DNA of 64,000 nucleotides from Cloacimonetes bacterium UBA5835 (lineage in GTDB: Bacteria > Cloacimonadota > Cloacimonadia > Cloacimonadales > Cloacimonadaceae): the NCBI GenBank assembly GCA_002432865.1, contig DJGX01000019.1, forward strand, positions 1 to 64,000, given 5' to 3'. This document shows positions 26,089 through 35,796 of the stretch, in pieces. The notes below the pieces were generated by a model, which ran no database searches, was not told where the DNA came from, and saw only the letters and a list, made by a program, of their open reading frames with translations. The number at the start of each line of letters is the position of its first letter. Within the stretch, counting starts at the first letter, position 1. A program made the translations under genes and the position numbers.

Positions 26089-27522
26089 ATGAAAAACTAT
26101 CTTTTAACTTTTTTTGCGCTTGTTTTTATAACAGGTATATCAGCTCAAGCAGTTCTAACCTGTTATGATATTCAATATACTACTGATCCTACAGGCAATT
26201 CACCTTACTATAATCAAACAGTTACTGTGCAAGGAATAGTTACTCACATCATTCCTAATTCCGCTTTTTATATTGCTGATCCGGAAGGAGGTGAATGGAG
26301 CGGACTTTATGTTTATCATAGAAATACCAGCAATGTTGTAAGTGTCGGAGATTTAGTAAAGCTTACAGGAACGGTTGATGAGTATTTTAACTTAACCGAA
26401 TTTACCAATGTATCTGCTTACGAAATAATATCTCAAGGAAATGCCTTACCGCCTTTTTTGGAATTATCTACAGCAAATATGCCTTCCGGAACGAATCATC
26501 CGGAAAATGAAAAGTATGAAGGAGTGTTAGTAAGGTTTCAGGATGTAACGATTAAATCTTCTCCTGATGGTTACGGACAATTCAATATAGCCGACAGCAG
26601 CAATATTTGGGCAATGGTAGATAATGGACTATATGCTATTCCAGCAAATTCAATTGTTATTGGTGAAAGTTGGTATATTATTCAGGGCATTGTTGATTTT
26701 CATAGCAGTGCGGGTTTTAAATTAAATCCGCGTAATGCCAATGATATGATTAAGCAGGATACTATCGAAAATTCCATTATTAAAATTGTGAGAACTGATC
26801 CAACTACCGATCCCCTTATTAATACAGATGTATCTATGAATTTGATAAGCACGAAAATAAAAGCCGAATGGGGCGTGCAAAGTTATTCTGTTAGTTTCAA
26901 GCTAAATCCTGCTTGCATTCATTTTTCTGGATTTGATACGGAAGGAACTTTAACTCCATCCATTCCAGATTATTATATTAGTAGTGCAGGAGACACAATT
27001 AGCTATACTGTTACTTATCAGGATGGCCTTATTTATAATCAAAACGATGCTCTTTTAATTAAAATTCTGGTTAAACCGTTGGTTTATGGAGAATCTGTTA
27101 TTGAACTTGTTTCCTTTAAATATAACGATACCAATGTTCTCAACCTGAATGATGGCTCCCTGGTAACCAAACTGCAAAAGAAGACTGCTTATTTAGATAT
27201 TAGTAAAATTGGCGATAAGAAGAATATTTTCAATCCTGAAATGGGTGAACAGATTATAATTAGTTATGGAACTAAAACCGGTTATCTTTCCAAGGCAATT
27301 GTAAGAATTTATGATGCGCAAGGACGCTTGGTTTATACTCCTGTTCATACTAATATAACTTCTTCCACAGGCATCGAGAATTTTATTTGGAATGGACGCG
27401 ATGCCAATTTAAAGTTACTGCCTCCAGGTTTATATTACTGTCATCTGGAAGTTATCGATCGGAGTAGCGGAGATAAAGACAATACTGTTCAGCCCATTGT
27501 TATTAAGAGTGCGCTGAAGTGA
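26089..27522 (+). CDS. Secreted protein: OB-fold, cohesin-like and FlgD-like modules
   Basis: 477 residues. Signal peptide (MKNYLLTFFALVFITGISAQA), then an OB-fold-like module as seen beside secreted nucleases (YYNQTVTVQGIVTHIIPNSAFYIADPEGGEWSGLYVY...GDLVKLTGTVDEY), repeated once more weakly (about 145-220). A cohesin-like beta domain follows (about 230-360), then a C-terminal FlgD-like tail (SKAIVRIYDAQGRLVYTP...FIWNGRDANLKLLPPGLYYCHLEV). No nuclease catalytic motif is visible. Probably exported and surface-anchored; ligand unknown. AGGAG precedes the ATG. Confidence 0.7.
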   Translation: MKNYLLTFFALVFITGISAQAVLTCYDIQYTTDPTGNSPYYNQTVTVQGIVTHIIPNSAFYIADPEGGEWSGLYVYHRNTSNVVSVGDLVKLTGTVDEYFNLTEFTNVSAYEIISQGNALPPFLELSTANMPSGTNHPENEKYEGVLVRFQDVTIKSSPDGYGQFNIADSSNIWAMVDNGLYAIPANSIVIGESWYIIQGIVDFHSSAGFKLNPRNANDMIKQDTIENSIIKIVRTDPTTDPLINTDVSMNLISTKIKAEWGVQSYSVSFKLNPACIHFSGFDTEGTLTPSIPDYYISSAGDTISYTVTYQDGLIYNQNDALLIKILVKPLVYGESVIELVSFKYNDTNVLNLNDGSLVTKLQKKTAYLDISKIGDKKNIFNPEMGEQIIISYGTKTGYLSKAIVRIYDAQGRLVYTPVHTNITSSTGIENFIWNGRDANLKLLPPGLYYCHLEVIDRSSGDKDNTVQPIVIKSALK

Positions 27523-27530
27523 GGTTAGAA

Positions 27531-28376
27531 ATGAAAAAGTTATTATTCGCCTGTCTATTATTAATTCCTGCAACAATGTTACTTGCTGTGTATGATGATT
27601 ATCAACCTTCAGCTATTGCCAGAGGATTGGGTGGTGCCTATACTGCTGTTTCCAGAGATGCAAATGCCATTTTTTATAATCCTGCAGGCTTAGTAAATAC
27701 TACTTTGAGTGCCAAGCTTGGTTTTTCTCAGCTATACAATCAGGATTTCAGTGAACTTAAAACCGTGGCTTTGGGCTATAAGCTTCCCCAAAAATTGGGC
27801 ACAGTAGCTTTGGGGATCAGGGCTATGGATGTTGATTATGAAGATGTAAATCTGATGAGTGAACAAGTCTATAGTTTGGCGCACAGTTTTTATTTGTTGC
27901 AGGATATCCATTCGCAAATATCTTTTGGTTATACAGGTAATTTTTATCTCCTAAGTATGGATGGTGAAGATGATGATACTGCCCTAGGTCTGGATTTAGG
28001 AGCTATGGCAGTTTTACATACTAGAACGCGCTTAGCTTTTGCCGTTACCAATATCAATAAAGCCAAAATGGGAGATGAAAATCAGATTGATCTGCCCAGT
28101 AAATTGGCTTTAGGCATATCTTACATTCCTTACGATAAAGTAACTACTTCCATAGAAGTAAAAAAGGATTTTGCCAAAGAAACGGAATTTATGGGTGGTG
28201 TGGAAGCTCATCTTTTTGAACCTTTGGCTATACGCTTCGGGGTTCATCAAAATCCTGCTACTTACAATGCTGGACTTAGTATCTATATTCGAGATTTAGA
28301 ATTGGATTATTCTTATACTTACCATTCTGTTTTACCTGGAACACATTATTTTTCACTGGGATATAATTTTAAATGA
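27531..28376 (+). CDS. PorV-like outer-membrane barrel
   Basis: 281 residues from the ATG at 27531 (GAGG upstream; the frame opens four codons earlier at GTG). Signal peptide (MKKLLFACLLLIPATMLLA), then SAIARGLGGAYTAVSRDANAIFYNPAGL, the hallmark of the PorV/UPF0164/FadL-like group, and a run of beta strands to a C-terminal aromatic (YFSLGYNFK). PorV is a shuttle for type IX substrates in Bacteroidetes; the FlgD-like tails on neighbouring secreted proteins fit, but a type IX system itself is not in this window. Confidence 0.8.
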   Translation: MKKLLFACLLLIPATMLLAVYDDYQPSAIARGLGGAYTAVSRDANAIFYNPAGLVNTTLSAKLGFSQLYNQDFSELKTVALGYKLPQKLGTVALGIRAMDVDYEDVNLMSEQVYSLAHSFYLLQDIHSQISFGYTGNFYLLSMDGEDDDTALGLDLGAMAVLHTRTRLAFAVTNINKAKMGDENQIDLPSKLALGISYIPYDKVTTSIEVKKDFAKETEFMGGVEAHLFEPLAIRFGVHQNPATYNAGLSIYIRDLELDYSYTYHSVLPGTHYFSLGYNFK

Positions 28377-28386
28377 GGATAAAAAA

Positions 28387-28665
28387 ATGGGTATGAAATT
28401 TAAAACAATGATTCCGACCTTTATTCCAATAGTAATGGAAATGATGAGAGTATTTAAACGAAATTCAAAACACGATCAGGATATAAAGAAGAAAGATAGA
28501 ACAGCAGAAAAACTGGGTTCTTTGGAACATTTGATGGTGCGTCTGGAAAAGCAGGTGCAGCATAATAGAGAATTATACACAAAGAGTTTAAACAAAATAC
28601 GAATCTGGTTATGCCTCAATTCTATCTTGCTGATCGCTATCTTAATAAAACTGTTTTTGGGATAA
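28387..28665 (+). CDS. Small C-terminally membrane-anchored hypothetical protein
   Basis: 92 residues: basic N-terminus, a helical and probably coiled-coil middle (KLGSLEHLMVRLEKQVQHNRELYTKSL) and one C-terminal membrane helix (IWLCLNSILLIAILIKLFLG). Last gene of the trmH-to-porV-like run, 10 bases after the barrel gene. Family not recognised. Confidence 0.6.
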   Translation: MGMKFKTMIPTFIPIVMEMMRVFKRNSKHDQDIKKKDRTAEKLGSLEHLMVRLEKQVQHNRELYTKSLNKIRIWLCLNSILLIAILIKLFLG

Positions 28666-28971
28666 GGGATTAAAGGAATATAATTAATAGATGTACAGCA
28701 ATCTCACAAAAGAGTGCTTCAGCCATGGAAGGCTTTCTTAACGATATTTAGGAGTCTTTACTGATCTGCGAATGGAATATTGAGTATTAATGGAACGAGA
28801 TGCATTTAAAATCTTCTGTTATTTATGCCCACTACCCACTAATGTATAGATAATTAGCTATAAGAAGCCATTGGATTCTCACCAAAAATAGGAGAAGAAA
28901 TAGAGGGTATATATAGAATAAGAAGAAATGATTGACAGAATGCGGGGTAATATATTTTGTGAACTTATTGT
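28666..28971. other. Intergenic region before tRNA-Arg
   Basis: About 306 bases without a convincing ORF. Near 28832 the text GCCCACTACCCACTAATG faintly resembles the terminal motif of the repeats described here, but nothing else of them is visible. The tRNA promoter lies at its right end. Confidence 0.4.
28932..28958 (+). promoter_or_regulatory. Probable promoter of tRNA-Arg
   Basis: TTGACA at 28932-28937 is a perfect -35. TATATT (28951) or TATTTT (28953) could be the -10 with 13- or 15-base spacers, shorter than the usual 17. The GC-rich GCGGGG sits in the spacer. The tRNA begins about 15 bases downstream. Confidence 0.45.
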
Positions 28972-29048
28972 GCGCCCTTAGCTCAATTGGATAGAGCATC
29001 TGACTACGGATCAGAAGGTTAGGGGTTCGACTCCCTTAGGGCGTGCCA
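28972..29048 (+). tRNA. tRNA-Arg (anticodon ACG)
   Basis: A full cloverleaf can be folded: acceptor GCGCCCT with AGGGCGT (first pair G-U), D arm GCTC/GAGC, anticodon stem TCTGA/TCAGA around loop CTACGGA with anticodon ACG, T arm AGGGG TTCGACT CCCTT, and an encoded CCA at 29046-29048. ACG becomes ICG after deamination and reads CGU/CGC/CGA. Confidence 0.95.
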
Positions 29049-29058
29049 CTTTTTTCTT

Positions 29059-29082
29059 GCCAGCTTTTGCTGGCTTTTTTTT
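29059..29082 (+). terminator. Intrinsic terminator after tRNA-Arg
   Basis: GCCAGC (29059-29064), TTTT loop, GCTGGC (29069-29074), then eight T residues. A textbook Rho-independent terminator, 11 bases after the tRNA CCA end. The next gene starts 12 bases later and so probably needs read-through or its own promoter. Confidence 0.92.
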
Positions 29083-29093
29083 ATAGGTAAATT

Positions 29094-31010
29094 ATGGCGA
29101 AACAAAGGAAAAATCAGAAGCGGTGGAATAATATTATCCTGATTTTCAGGATGATGTTGCGTTATTGGCATTATTTGGTTGCCGGTTTTATCTGTATGCT
29201 ATTTTTTACTCTTTTCAATGGAGTAAGCGTTACTTTAGCTATTCCTCTCTTTGATTATGTGTTTAAACCAGGCAGAAACAATCTTCTATATACAGATTTT
29301 AGCGGATTTCTAACTGCTTTGGGAGAATTAATAAAGCAACATTTCGGTTCGTCTGGAGGTTTTTTTGCTGCCATCCAGAATTACAATTCCTTGTGGGAAG
29401 GCTGCAAAAAGCTTATGTTGCAGACGGATTCTCTTTCCCTGTTATATGGTTTATGTGTAGCAATTTTTGTTATTATCCTATTAAAGAATGGTTTTTATTT
29501 ACTGCATAAGATATTTTTTAATTCTTTGAGAGGTAAAACGATCCGCGATATCCGTAATTATATGTTTACTCGCTATTTAAATCAGTCCCTCACTTTTTTT
29601 GGTCGCCATCGGGTTGGAGATGCAATTGTTAGAATGGTAGGGGATGTAGATATCGTAAGTGAACAGCTGATCAATTCCTTTGTAAATGTAACTAGGGAAA
29701 TTTTTACAGTTCTTGTGTTTGCGCGGATAGCCTATTTATTGAATCCAACTCTGCTTTTATACAGCATCATAGTTCTACCGGTTTTTTCTTTTTCGATAGG
29801 TCTGTTAGGCAAGAAGATAAAGAAATATTCAAAACGTATACAGGAACAAATCTCCAATCTCTTTTCCAATGTAGAAGAAGTACTAAACAGTATGAAAGTT
29901 GTTCAAGCCTTTCGGCGGGAAGACTATGAGAAAAAAATCTTTGAATCCATCAACCAAAAACATTATCGTATGTGGTATAAGGCACAATATTATGGAGCAT
30001 TGAACACACCTATTGCAGAGCTGAATACTGCTATAACCGGTATCTTAGTTATTATCATTGGTGGCAATATGATTCTGGCTCCAGGAAGCAATTTTTCTTT
30101 GGGCGATTTTACTGCTTTCCTCTTTGCTTTATTTTCTATGCTACATCCGCTAAAAGTGATTACCCAAGTCTATACAGATATCCGTAAGGCGCTTGTTTCT
30201 CTGGATAGAATAGGTTTGGTATTAAATCAAGAATCTCGCATTCAAGATAAACCTGATGCTATTGTGAAAGATAGTTTTGATCGCGAAATTAGCTTTGAAA
30301 ATGTTACTTTTGGCTATAAGAATACTAAGCCTGTACTGAAAAATTTCAATTTAACCATCTCCAAAGGCAGTAAAGTAGCTTTTGTTGGCTCCAGTGGAGG
30401 GGGAAAGACAACAATTGCCAATTTAATGAATCGCCTCTATGATGTGAATTCTGGTGCTATAACAATAGATGGTATAGATATAAGAGATATCAAACTGGAT
30501 AGCCTAAGAAAGCTATTCGGAGTTGTTACTCAGGAATCAATTTTGTTTTCGCGCTCAATTAAAGAAAATATCGCTTATGGTTCTCAAGATGAAGTTACTG
30601 ACGAACAAATCATCAAAGCCGCACAAATTGCTTATGCAGATGAATTTATCGATGAGCTACCTAATAAATATGAAGAAGTGCTTAGCAGTAAAGGTTCCGA
30701 TCTATCCGGAGGCCAAAAACAACGGCTTTGCATAGCGCGGGCTATTGTAGGTGACCCTCCTATTTTAATTTTTGATGAAGCAACTTCTGCTCTGGATACC
30801 GATTCTGAACAGAAAGTACAATTGGCCATTGATAAAGTAACGCTAAACAGAACTGTAATCTTGATTGCCCATCGGCTTTCTACTATTTTGAAAGCGGATC
30901 AAATAGTGGTTTTGGAAAAGGGAAAGATTGTAGGAATAGGCACTCATCAGGAATTATTAGAAAGCTGTTCTCGATATCAACATCTATATAATTTACAAAA
31001 CGGGAAATAG
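29094..31010 (+). CDS. MsbA-like lipid A/LPS-core exporting ABC transporter
   Basis: 638 residues, a half-transporter fusing a six-helix membrane domain (1-370, with a longer first periplasmic loop than E. coli MsbA) to a nucleotide-binding domain: Walker A GSSGGGKTTIANLMNRLYD, Q-loop VTQESILFS, signature LSGGQKQRLCIARAI, Walker B ILIFDEATSALD and the H-loop LIAHRLSTI. MsbA-type proteins flip lipid A-core across the inner membrane. The six glycosyltransferase genes that follow support this over a drug-export role. Confidence 0.85.
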   Translation: MAKQRKNQKRWNNIILIFRMMLRYWHYLVAGFICMLFFTLFNGVSVTLAIPLFDYVFKPGRNNLLYTDFSGFLTALGELIKQHFGSSGGFFAAIQNYNSLWEGCKKLMLQTDSLSLLYGLCVAIFVIILLKNGFYLLHKIFFNSLRGKTIRDIRNYMFTRYLNQSLTFFGRHRVGDAIVRMVGDVDIVSEQLINSFVNVTREIFTVLVFARIAYLLNPTLLLYSIIVLPVFSFSIGLLGKKIKKYSKRIQEQISNLFSNVEEVLNSMKVVQAFRREDYEKKIFESINQKHYRMWYKAQYYGALNTPIAELNTAITGILVIIIGGNMILAPGSNFSLGDFTAFLFALFSMLHPLKVITQVYTDIRKALVSLDRIGLVLNQESRIQDKPDAIVKDSFDREISFENVTFGYKNTKPVLKNFNLTISKGSKVAFVGSSGGGKTTIANLMNRLYDVNSGAITIDGIDIRDIKLDSLRKLFGVVTQESILFSRSIKENIAYGSQDEVTDEQIIKAAQIAYADEFIDELPNKYEEVLSSKGSDLSGGQKQRLCIARAIVGDPPILIFDEATSALDTDSEQKVQLAIDKVTLNRTVILIAHRLSTILKADQIVVLEKGKIVGIGTHQELLESCSRYQHLYNLQNGK

Positions 31011-31044
31011 CAATATGTATAGATCTTAGGTATATGAGGTAACA

Positions 31045-31989
31045 ATGAAAATCAGCGGTTTCTCTTTTGTGCGTAATGGAATTAAACTCTACTATCCAGT
31101 AATAGAATCAATCCAGAGTATTCTGCCCATCTGCGATGAATTTATAATTGCTGTCGGGAAAGGTGATGCAGATGATGATACAAAGGAACGCATTTTAGCC
31201 TTGAACAATCCTAAAATCAAGATCATCGATACCGTTTGGGATGAGAAACTATGCAAACGGGGGATGATTAATTCCTGGCAAACGGATATTGCCAAAAAAG
31301 AATGCACTGGTGATTGGCTTTTTTATTTGCAGGCGGATGAAGTTGTGCACGAAAAATACTTACCTGTGATCCAAAAACGCTGTGAAGAACTGTTAAACGA
31401 CAAAGAAGTGGAAGGATTACTTTTTGCCTATAAACATTTTTGGGGAGATTATTATCACTATCATAATGGCCATGGCTGGTATCCTTATGAAATACGCATA
31501 ATTAGAAATAATCCTAATATTCATTCATACCAAAGTGCTCAATCCTTTCGTTATTTTGAATATTATGATAATCCGCGTCAGGAAACCGGAACCAGGAAAT
31601 TAAAGGTTGCCAAAGTGGATGCTGAAATTTATCATTACGGCTGGGTGCGTCCTCCCAATTTGATGCAAAATAAATGCAAGGCATTAAATTCTATCCATTG
31701 GGGAAAGGAAAAAGCAGAAGAATATTACAACAAAGCTCCTAAGTATTTTGATTATGGACCCCTTTCTCAATTGGCTTTTTTTGAAGGAACTCATCCTATA
31801 GTTATGCAGAATATGATAACTAATTTTAATTGGCAAGATAAATTACAATTAACCGGTAAACCCAATCCTTATCGCGAACTGCATAAACATGAAGAATTTA
31901 AATATCGCTTTTTAACTTTTATCGAAAAACACTTCAATGGTGGAAAACAAATCGGCACTTTTAAGAATTATGTTTTGCTGAAAAGATGA
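31045..31989 (+). CDS. Glycosyltransferase family 2-like protein
   Basis: 314 residues. The N-terminus (MKISGFSFVRNGIKLYYPVIESIQSILPICDEFIIAVGKGDADDDT) is a GT-A fold start seen in GT2 enzymes of the SPBc2 YfnE/rhamnosyl type. LFYLQADEVVHEKY carries an acidic metal/donor motif (QADE) in place of DxD. Acts in the cytoplasm on LPS core or O-chain assembly; sugar unknown. GAGG upstream of the ATG. The stop overlaps the next gene as ATGA. Confidence 0.75.
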   Translation: MKISGFSFVRNGIKLYYPVIESIQSILPICDEFIIAVGKGDADDDTKERILALNNPKIKIIDTVWDEKLCKRGMINSWQTDIAKKECTGDWLFYLQADEVVHEKYLPVIQKRCEELLNDKEVEGLLFAYKHFWGDYYHYHNGHGWYPYEIRIIRNNPNIHSYQSAQSFRYFEYYDNPRQETGTRKLKVAKVDAEIYHYGWVRPPNLMQNKCKALNSIHWGKEKAEEYYNKAPKYFDYGPLSQLAFFEGTHPIVMQNMITNFNWQDKLQLTGKPNPYRELHKHEEFKYRFLTFIEKHFNGGKQIGTFKNYVLLKR

Positions 31990-32822
31990 ATTTAAGTGTA
32001 ATTATTTCCGTATACAATTATCTGGATTTATTGGAAAAATGTCTATTCTCGGTTTATAGACAAGCGGTGCAACCTGATGAAATTATCCTCTCTGATGATG
32101 GCTCAGAAGAAGATATAATTGGCTTTTTCCAGGTGCAAAAAGAAAAAACTTCAATTCCAATGATCTTGGTTAGACAAGAACATCAGCAATTTCGGGCTGC
32201 CAGAGTTAGAAACAATGGTGTTTCTGTTTGCAATAGTGAAATTCTCGCTTTTCTGGATCAGGATATTATTATACCCAAGAACTATTTACTATCTATTAAA
32301 AATGAACTTACCATAGGCAGATTCTTAAGCGGTTATCCTGTTCGTCTTAGTAAAGATCAAACAGAAAAATTAACTTTTGAGGTGATTGAACAAAATAACT
32401 GGAATGCTATTTTAACTGAGGCGCAGAAGAAGAAAATTATCAAACAATATAGAAAGGACTATTTATCCTATGTACTCTGCAAGTATTTACCTTTTGTAGA
32501 ACATGGCGCTAAAATGCGAGGTGGTGTTTCTGCTATATTTAGAAATGATTTTGAAGCGGTTAATGGATATGATGAAAATTATATCGGTTGGGGCAACGAG
32601 GATGATGATTTAGGAAAACGACTACATGCATTAGGAAGAATTGGCTTTAACTTTGTACTTTCTCAACTCCCTTTACATCAATATCATCAACCCTATCATA
32701 ACAAGGGCGAAAGAAAAAACTCTGGTTATAGTAAATCTCGCAGAAATGAGATTTTCCCAAATAACTATAGATGCCAAAAGGGGCTAAACTCTAAGCGCAA
32801 TGATCTTTATATATTGAAATGA
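31986..32822 (+). CDS. Glycosyltransferase family 2
   Basis: 278 residues. Classical GT2 N-terminus (LSVIISVYNYLDLLEKCLFSVYRQAVQPDEIILSDDGSEE), donor region LAFLDQDIIIPKNY, and a C-terminal galactosyltransferase-like segment (GGVSAIFRNDFEAVNGYDENYIGWGNEDDDLGKRLHALG) with the acceptor-side GWGxEDxD motif. Likely a chondroitin-polymerase-like or LPS hexose transferase. Joined to both neighbours by 4-base ATGA overlaps. Confidence 0.82.
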   Translation: MNLSVIISVYNYLDLLEKCLFSVYRQAVQPDEIILSDDGSEEDIIGFFQVQKEKTSIPMILVRQEHQQFRAARVRNNGVSVCNSEILAFLDQDIIIPKNYLLSIKNELTIGRFLSGYPVRLSKDQTEKLTFEVIEQNNWNAILTEAQKKKIIKQYRKDYLSYVLCKYLPFVEHGAKMRGGVSAIFRNDFEAVNGYDENYIGWGNEDDDLGKRLHALGRIGFNFVLSQLPLHQYHQPYHNKGERKNSGYSKSRRNEIFPNNYRCQKGLNSKRNDLYILK

Positions 32823-33970
32823 ACAACTTAGAACGATTATTAGGTCTCCCCTTTTTTTACACAGGCACATTAACTGATAAGATATTGAAGTGGAATAATA
32901 GTAGTTCACTCTTTTTTTTATTTCCTCATTATCATACTGGAGGTGCGGAACAAATACATATCGATATTCTTCGTATTTTTGCTTCCCACAGACCTTATAT
33001 CATAATTACCAATAAATCACGCAATAAAGTCCATTATAAGGAAATGCAAGAGTGTGGTAAATTAATAGATATGTCTAAATACCTGAATAATGCCAATCGT
33101 TTTATCGTTAAGTATTTCTTCTTAGGCTTTCTATCTTCACTAATCAATAGACATCACAAATCCATTGTGATGTCTTCTAATAGTGCCTTTTTTTATCGGT
33201 TAGTTTGTCACCTTAATGATAGTTATTTAATTGATATTATACATGGTCTCTTTGGTATAAATCATCATAATTGGCTTCAGGCAACTCCCAAAATAGATAG
33301 AAGAATAGTTGTTTCTAATAGTATATTGGGAAGAATTCAAGATATTTATAGAAAAAATGGTGTTGATAGTATTTATGATTGCCGGTTACAGTTGATTTAC
33401 AATTCAGTTCCATTATGTGATTTGATTCCTGAAAAGAATTATTATGCTCCTTTGCAAATTGTCTTTATTGCTCGAAATGCACAAGAAAAGAGATTCTATT
33501 TATACCGAAAGCTGGCTCAAAATGTTATTCGAGAACATCCAGATATAAAGTTCTACTGCATTGGTAACTTCGTAGAAACAGAACCGGTTATCAATTTGGG
33601 GGAGATTGTTAGTCGGAAGATGTTATACGAAATTATCCAAAATTTCCATATATTAGTACTATGCTCAGTATCTGAAGGTTTTGGCTTAGTTATTGTAGAA
33701 GGGATGACTTGTGGCTTAATTCCCTTGGCCACTGATGTTGGAGGAGTAAAAGAGACATTTCAGGATAGAATAAATGGAATGTTAGTTAAAGCCAAAGACG
33801 AACAGAAGATAATAGATGAATTTACTTCATATATTAAGGAACTTAATGTGAATAGGGATTTATTACAAAAAATGAATTGTTCTGCCCATGAATATGCGAA
33901 AGAGCACTTTAGTTATGATCGTTTTGCTGCTGAATATTTAAGGATAGTAGTAGAAGGTAAAAACAATTAA
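32819..33970 (+). CDS. Glycosyltransferase family 4
   Basis: 383 residues with a GT-B layout. The N-terminal half has FPHYHTGGAEQIHIDILRIF; the C-terminal half has the donor-site block SEGFGLVIVEGMTCGLIPLATDVGGVKETFQDRINGMLV, with the E(x7)E motif. Built from nucleotide sugars in the cytoplasm; specificity unknown. Base composition looks more AT-rich than flanking genes, which is common for surface-polysaccharide loci. Confidence 0.82.
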   Translation: MNNLERLLGLPFFYTGTLTDKILKWNNSSSLFFLFPHYHTGGAEQIHIDILRIFASHRPYIIITNKSRNKVHYKEMQECGKLIDMSKYLNNANRFIVKYFFLGFLSSLINRHHKSIVMSSNSAFFYRLVCHLNDSYLIDIIHGLFGINHHNWLQATPKIDRRIVVSNSILGRIQDIYRKNGVDSIYDCRLQLIYNSVPLCDLIPEKNYYAPLQIVFIARNAQEKRFYLYRKLAQNVIREHPDIKFYCIGNFVETEPVINLGEIVSRKMLYEIIQNFHILVLCSVSEGFGLVIVEGMTCGLIPLATDVGGVKETFQDRINGMLVKAKDEQKIIDEFTSYIKELNVNRDLLQKMNCSAHEYAKEHFSYDRFAAEYLRIVVEGKNN

Positions 33971-34717
33971 ATGGATAAAATATCAGCTGTTCTAATTGTA
34001 AAAAATGAAGCAAATAATATTGCTCGCTGCCTAAAATCACTTTCTGGGGTGGATGAAATTGTGGTTTTAGATACAGGTTCCACCGATGCAACAGAGAATA
34101 TTTGTGTTGGTTTTGGAGCTAAAGTTTATCATTTAGATAAATGGGAGGGCTTTGGTAAAGCCAAACAAAAAGCGGTTGATCTTGCTTCATTTGATTGGAT
34201 TATATCTATAGATGCCGATGAAGAAATTAGCCCAGAACTGCAAAAAGAACTACAGACACTAAAACACAATAGTTTTGAAAACTCTGCCTGGCGAATAAAG
34301 AGGCGTTCCTATTATTTAGGCAAACCGATACATTTTTGTGGTTGGCAAAACGATGCTCCAGTGCGTTTATTTAATAGAAAAAAGGGTAGTTTTAACACAA
34401 AAATAGTCCACGAAGGAATTCAAACCTCACAACCAATAAAAAAATGTAAACATTATCTATATCATTATACAAATCCCACCCGAGAAGTACATTTTACTAA
34501 AATGCGTTTTTATGCTGAACTTAGCGCTAAACAGCTTTATGAAAAAGGTAAAAAGTCCAATGAGTTTTCTGCTTGGATTAGAGGTATATGTAAGTTTTTC
34601 AAAATGTATATCTTCCAGCTGGGTTTTTTGGATGGAGCGAAGGGCTTTTTGCTCTGCAAAAATTCTGCCTGGGGAATCTGGTATCGCTATCATCTATTAG
34701 GAAAAATGCAAAAATGA
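33971..34717 (+). CDS. LPS core glycosyltransferase, WaaE/KdtX-like
   Basis: 248 residues. Strong match to the WaaE/KdtX pattern: ISAVLIVKNEANNIARCLKSL, VDEIVVLDTGSTDATENI, FGKAKQKAVDLASFDWIISIDADEEISPELQKEL, RRSYYLGKPIHFCGWQNDAPVRLFNRKKGSF. These enzymes add glucose to heptose I of the LPS inner core in enterobacteria; the sugar here may differ. It begins immediately after the previous stop (TAA-ATG) and overlaps the next gene by ATGA. Confidence 0.85.
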   Translation: MDKISAVLIVKNEANNIARCLKSLSGVDEIVVLDTGSTDATENICVGFGAKVYHLDKWEGFGKAKQKAVDLASFDWIISIDADEEISPELQKELQTLKHNSFENSAWRIKRRSYYLGKPIHFCGWQNDAPVRLFNRKKGSFNTKIVHEGIQTSQPIKKCKHYLYHYTNPTREVHFTKMRFYAELSAKQLYEKGKKSNEFSAWIRGICKFFKMYIFQLGFLDGAKGFLLCKNSAWGIWYRYHLLGKMQK

Positions 34718-35796
34718 GAGTTTTACACATAGATTCAGAAAAAACTTGGAGAGGAGGTCAGCAGCAGGCAATTTACCTTTACGAAGGTATGCTAAAAAGA
34801 GGTTTTGATTGTGGCTTTCTTTGTTTACCAAAATCCTCATTACATAATTATCTTGCCAAAAATAACCTGCCTTTTCACACAATTTCTTGTAAAGGGGAGC
34901 TTGATCTGTATGCAGGTTTTAAGTTAGCTATGCTATGCCGGAAAAAATCTTATGATGTTTTGCATTTACATAGTAGCCATTCTCTCAGTTGGGGTTTAAT
35001 GGCAAAATTATTCTGTCCTCACTTAAAACTTGTAGCTACCAGACGAGTAGATTTTCCTATTGGTAAGAATCCCTTTTCTGCATTTAAGTATAGAACTAAA
35101 GCAATAAATAAAATCGTTACTGTTTCGAATAATATTCGCAATGTTCTTGTGGACTGTGGTGTTCCCGAGTCTAAAATTACTGTTATCCATAGTGGAATCG
35201 ATATAAAGAAATTCGCAGACAAGAAGGTTCCAGAAAACTTTCGTGAAACTTGGAAGATACCTGAAAAAAGTATTGTTGTAGGAACTGTCGCTGCTTTTGC
35301 CGGTCATAAGGATTATCCTAATTTTTTACAAGCTGCCTCTTTAGCCGTTAAAGAGAATCCAGAGCTTTTTTTTATGGCTGTCGGAGATGGTATTCTCCTG
35401 CCAGAAATGAAAAAAGTAGCTATGGAATTTGGTTTGCAGGGTCATATTAGCTTCACCGGTTTTCAAAAAGAAATTGGACATTTCTTGAAAGCGTTTGATA
35501 TCTTTGTGCTAGCTTCCTATTTAGAAGGTTTGGGAACTTCCGTTTTGGAAGCAATGAGTGTAGGCCTTCCTGTAATTGGAACAAAAGCTGGAGGAATTTC
35601 AGAAATGATCTCTAATGAAGAAAATGGTTTATTGGTCCCCCCTAAAAATCCTCAGGAACTATCCCATTCAATCTTGAAACTGGCCAGGGAACCTCGTCTG
35701 AGGCAGAAATATGGCAAGAATGCCTTAGAAACAGTAAAACAATTTGATAAGGAACTAATGGTGGATAAAAACTTGGAGCTTTATAAAACCTTATGA
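34714..35796 (+). CDS. Glycosyltransferase family 4 (LPS core)
   Basis: 360 residues, GT-B fold. N-terminal EKTWRGGQQQAIYLYEGMLKRG (acceptor side), middle ISCKGELDLYAG and LHLHSSHSLSWGLM, linker VIHSGIDIKKF, and the donor site FVLASYLEGLGTSVLEAMSVGLPVIGTKAGGISEMISNEENGLLV. The gene pair with the heptosyltransferase downstream (ATGA overlap) supports a role in core oligosaccharide assembly. Confidence 0.85.
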   Translation: MRVLHIDSEKTWRGGQQQAIYLYEGMLKRGFDCGFLCLPKSSLHNYLAKNNLPFHTISCKGELDLYAGFKLAMLCRKKSYDVLHLHSSHSLSWGLMAKLFCPHLKLVATRRVDFPIGKNPFSAFKYRTKAINKIVTVSNNIRNVLVDCGVPESKITVIHSGIDIKKFADKKVPENFRETWKIPEKSIVVGTVAAFAGHKDYPNFLQAASLAVKENPELFFMAVGDGILLPEMKKVAMEFGLQGHISFTGFQKEIGHFLKAFDIFVLASYLEGLGTSVLEAMSVGLPVIGTKAGGISEMISNEENGLLVPPKNPQELSHSILKLAREPRLRQKYGKNALETVKQFDKELMVDKNLELYKTL

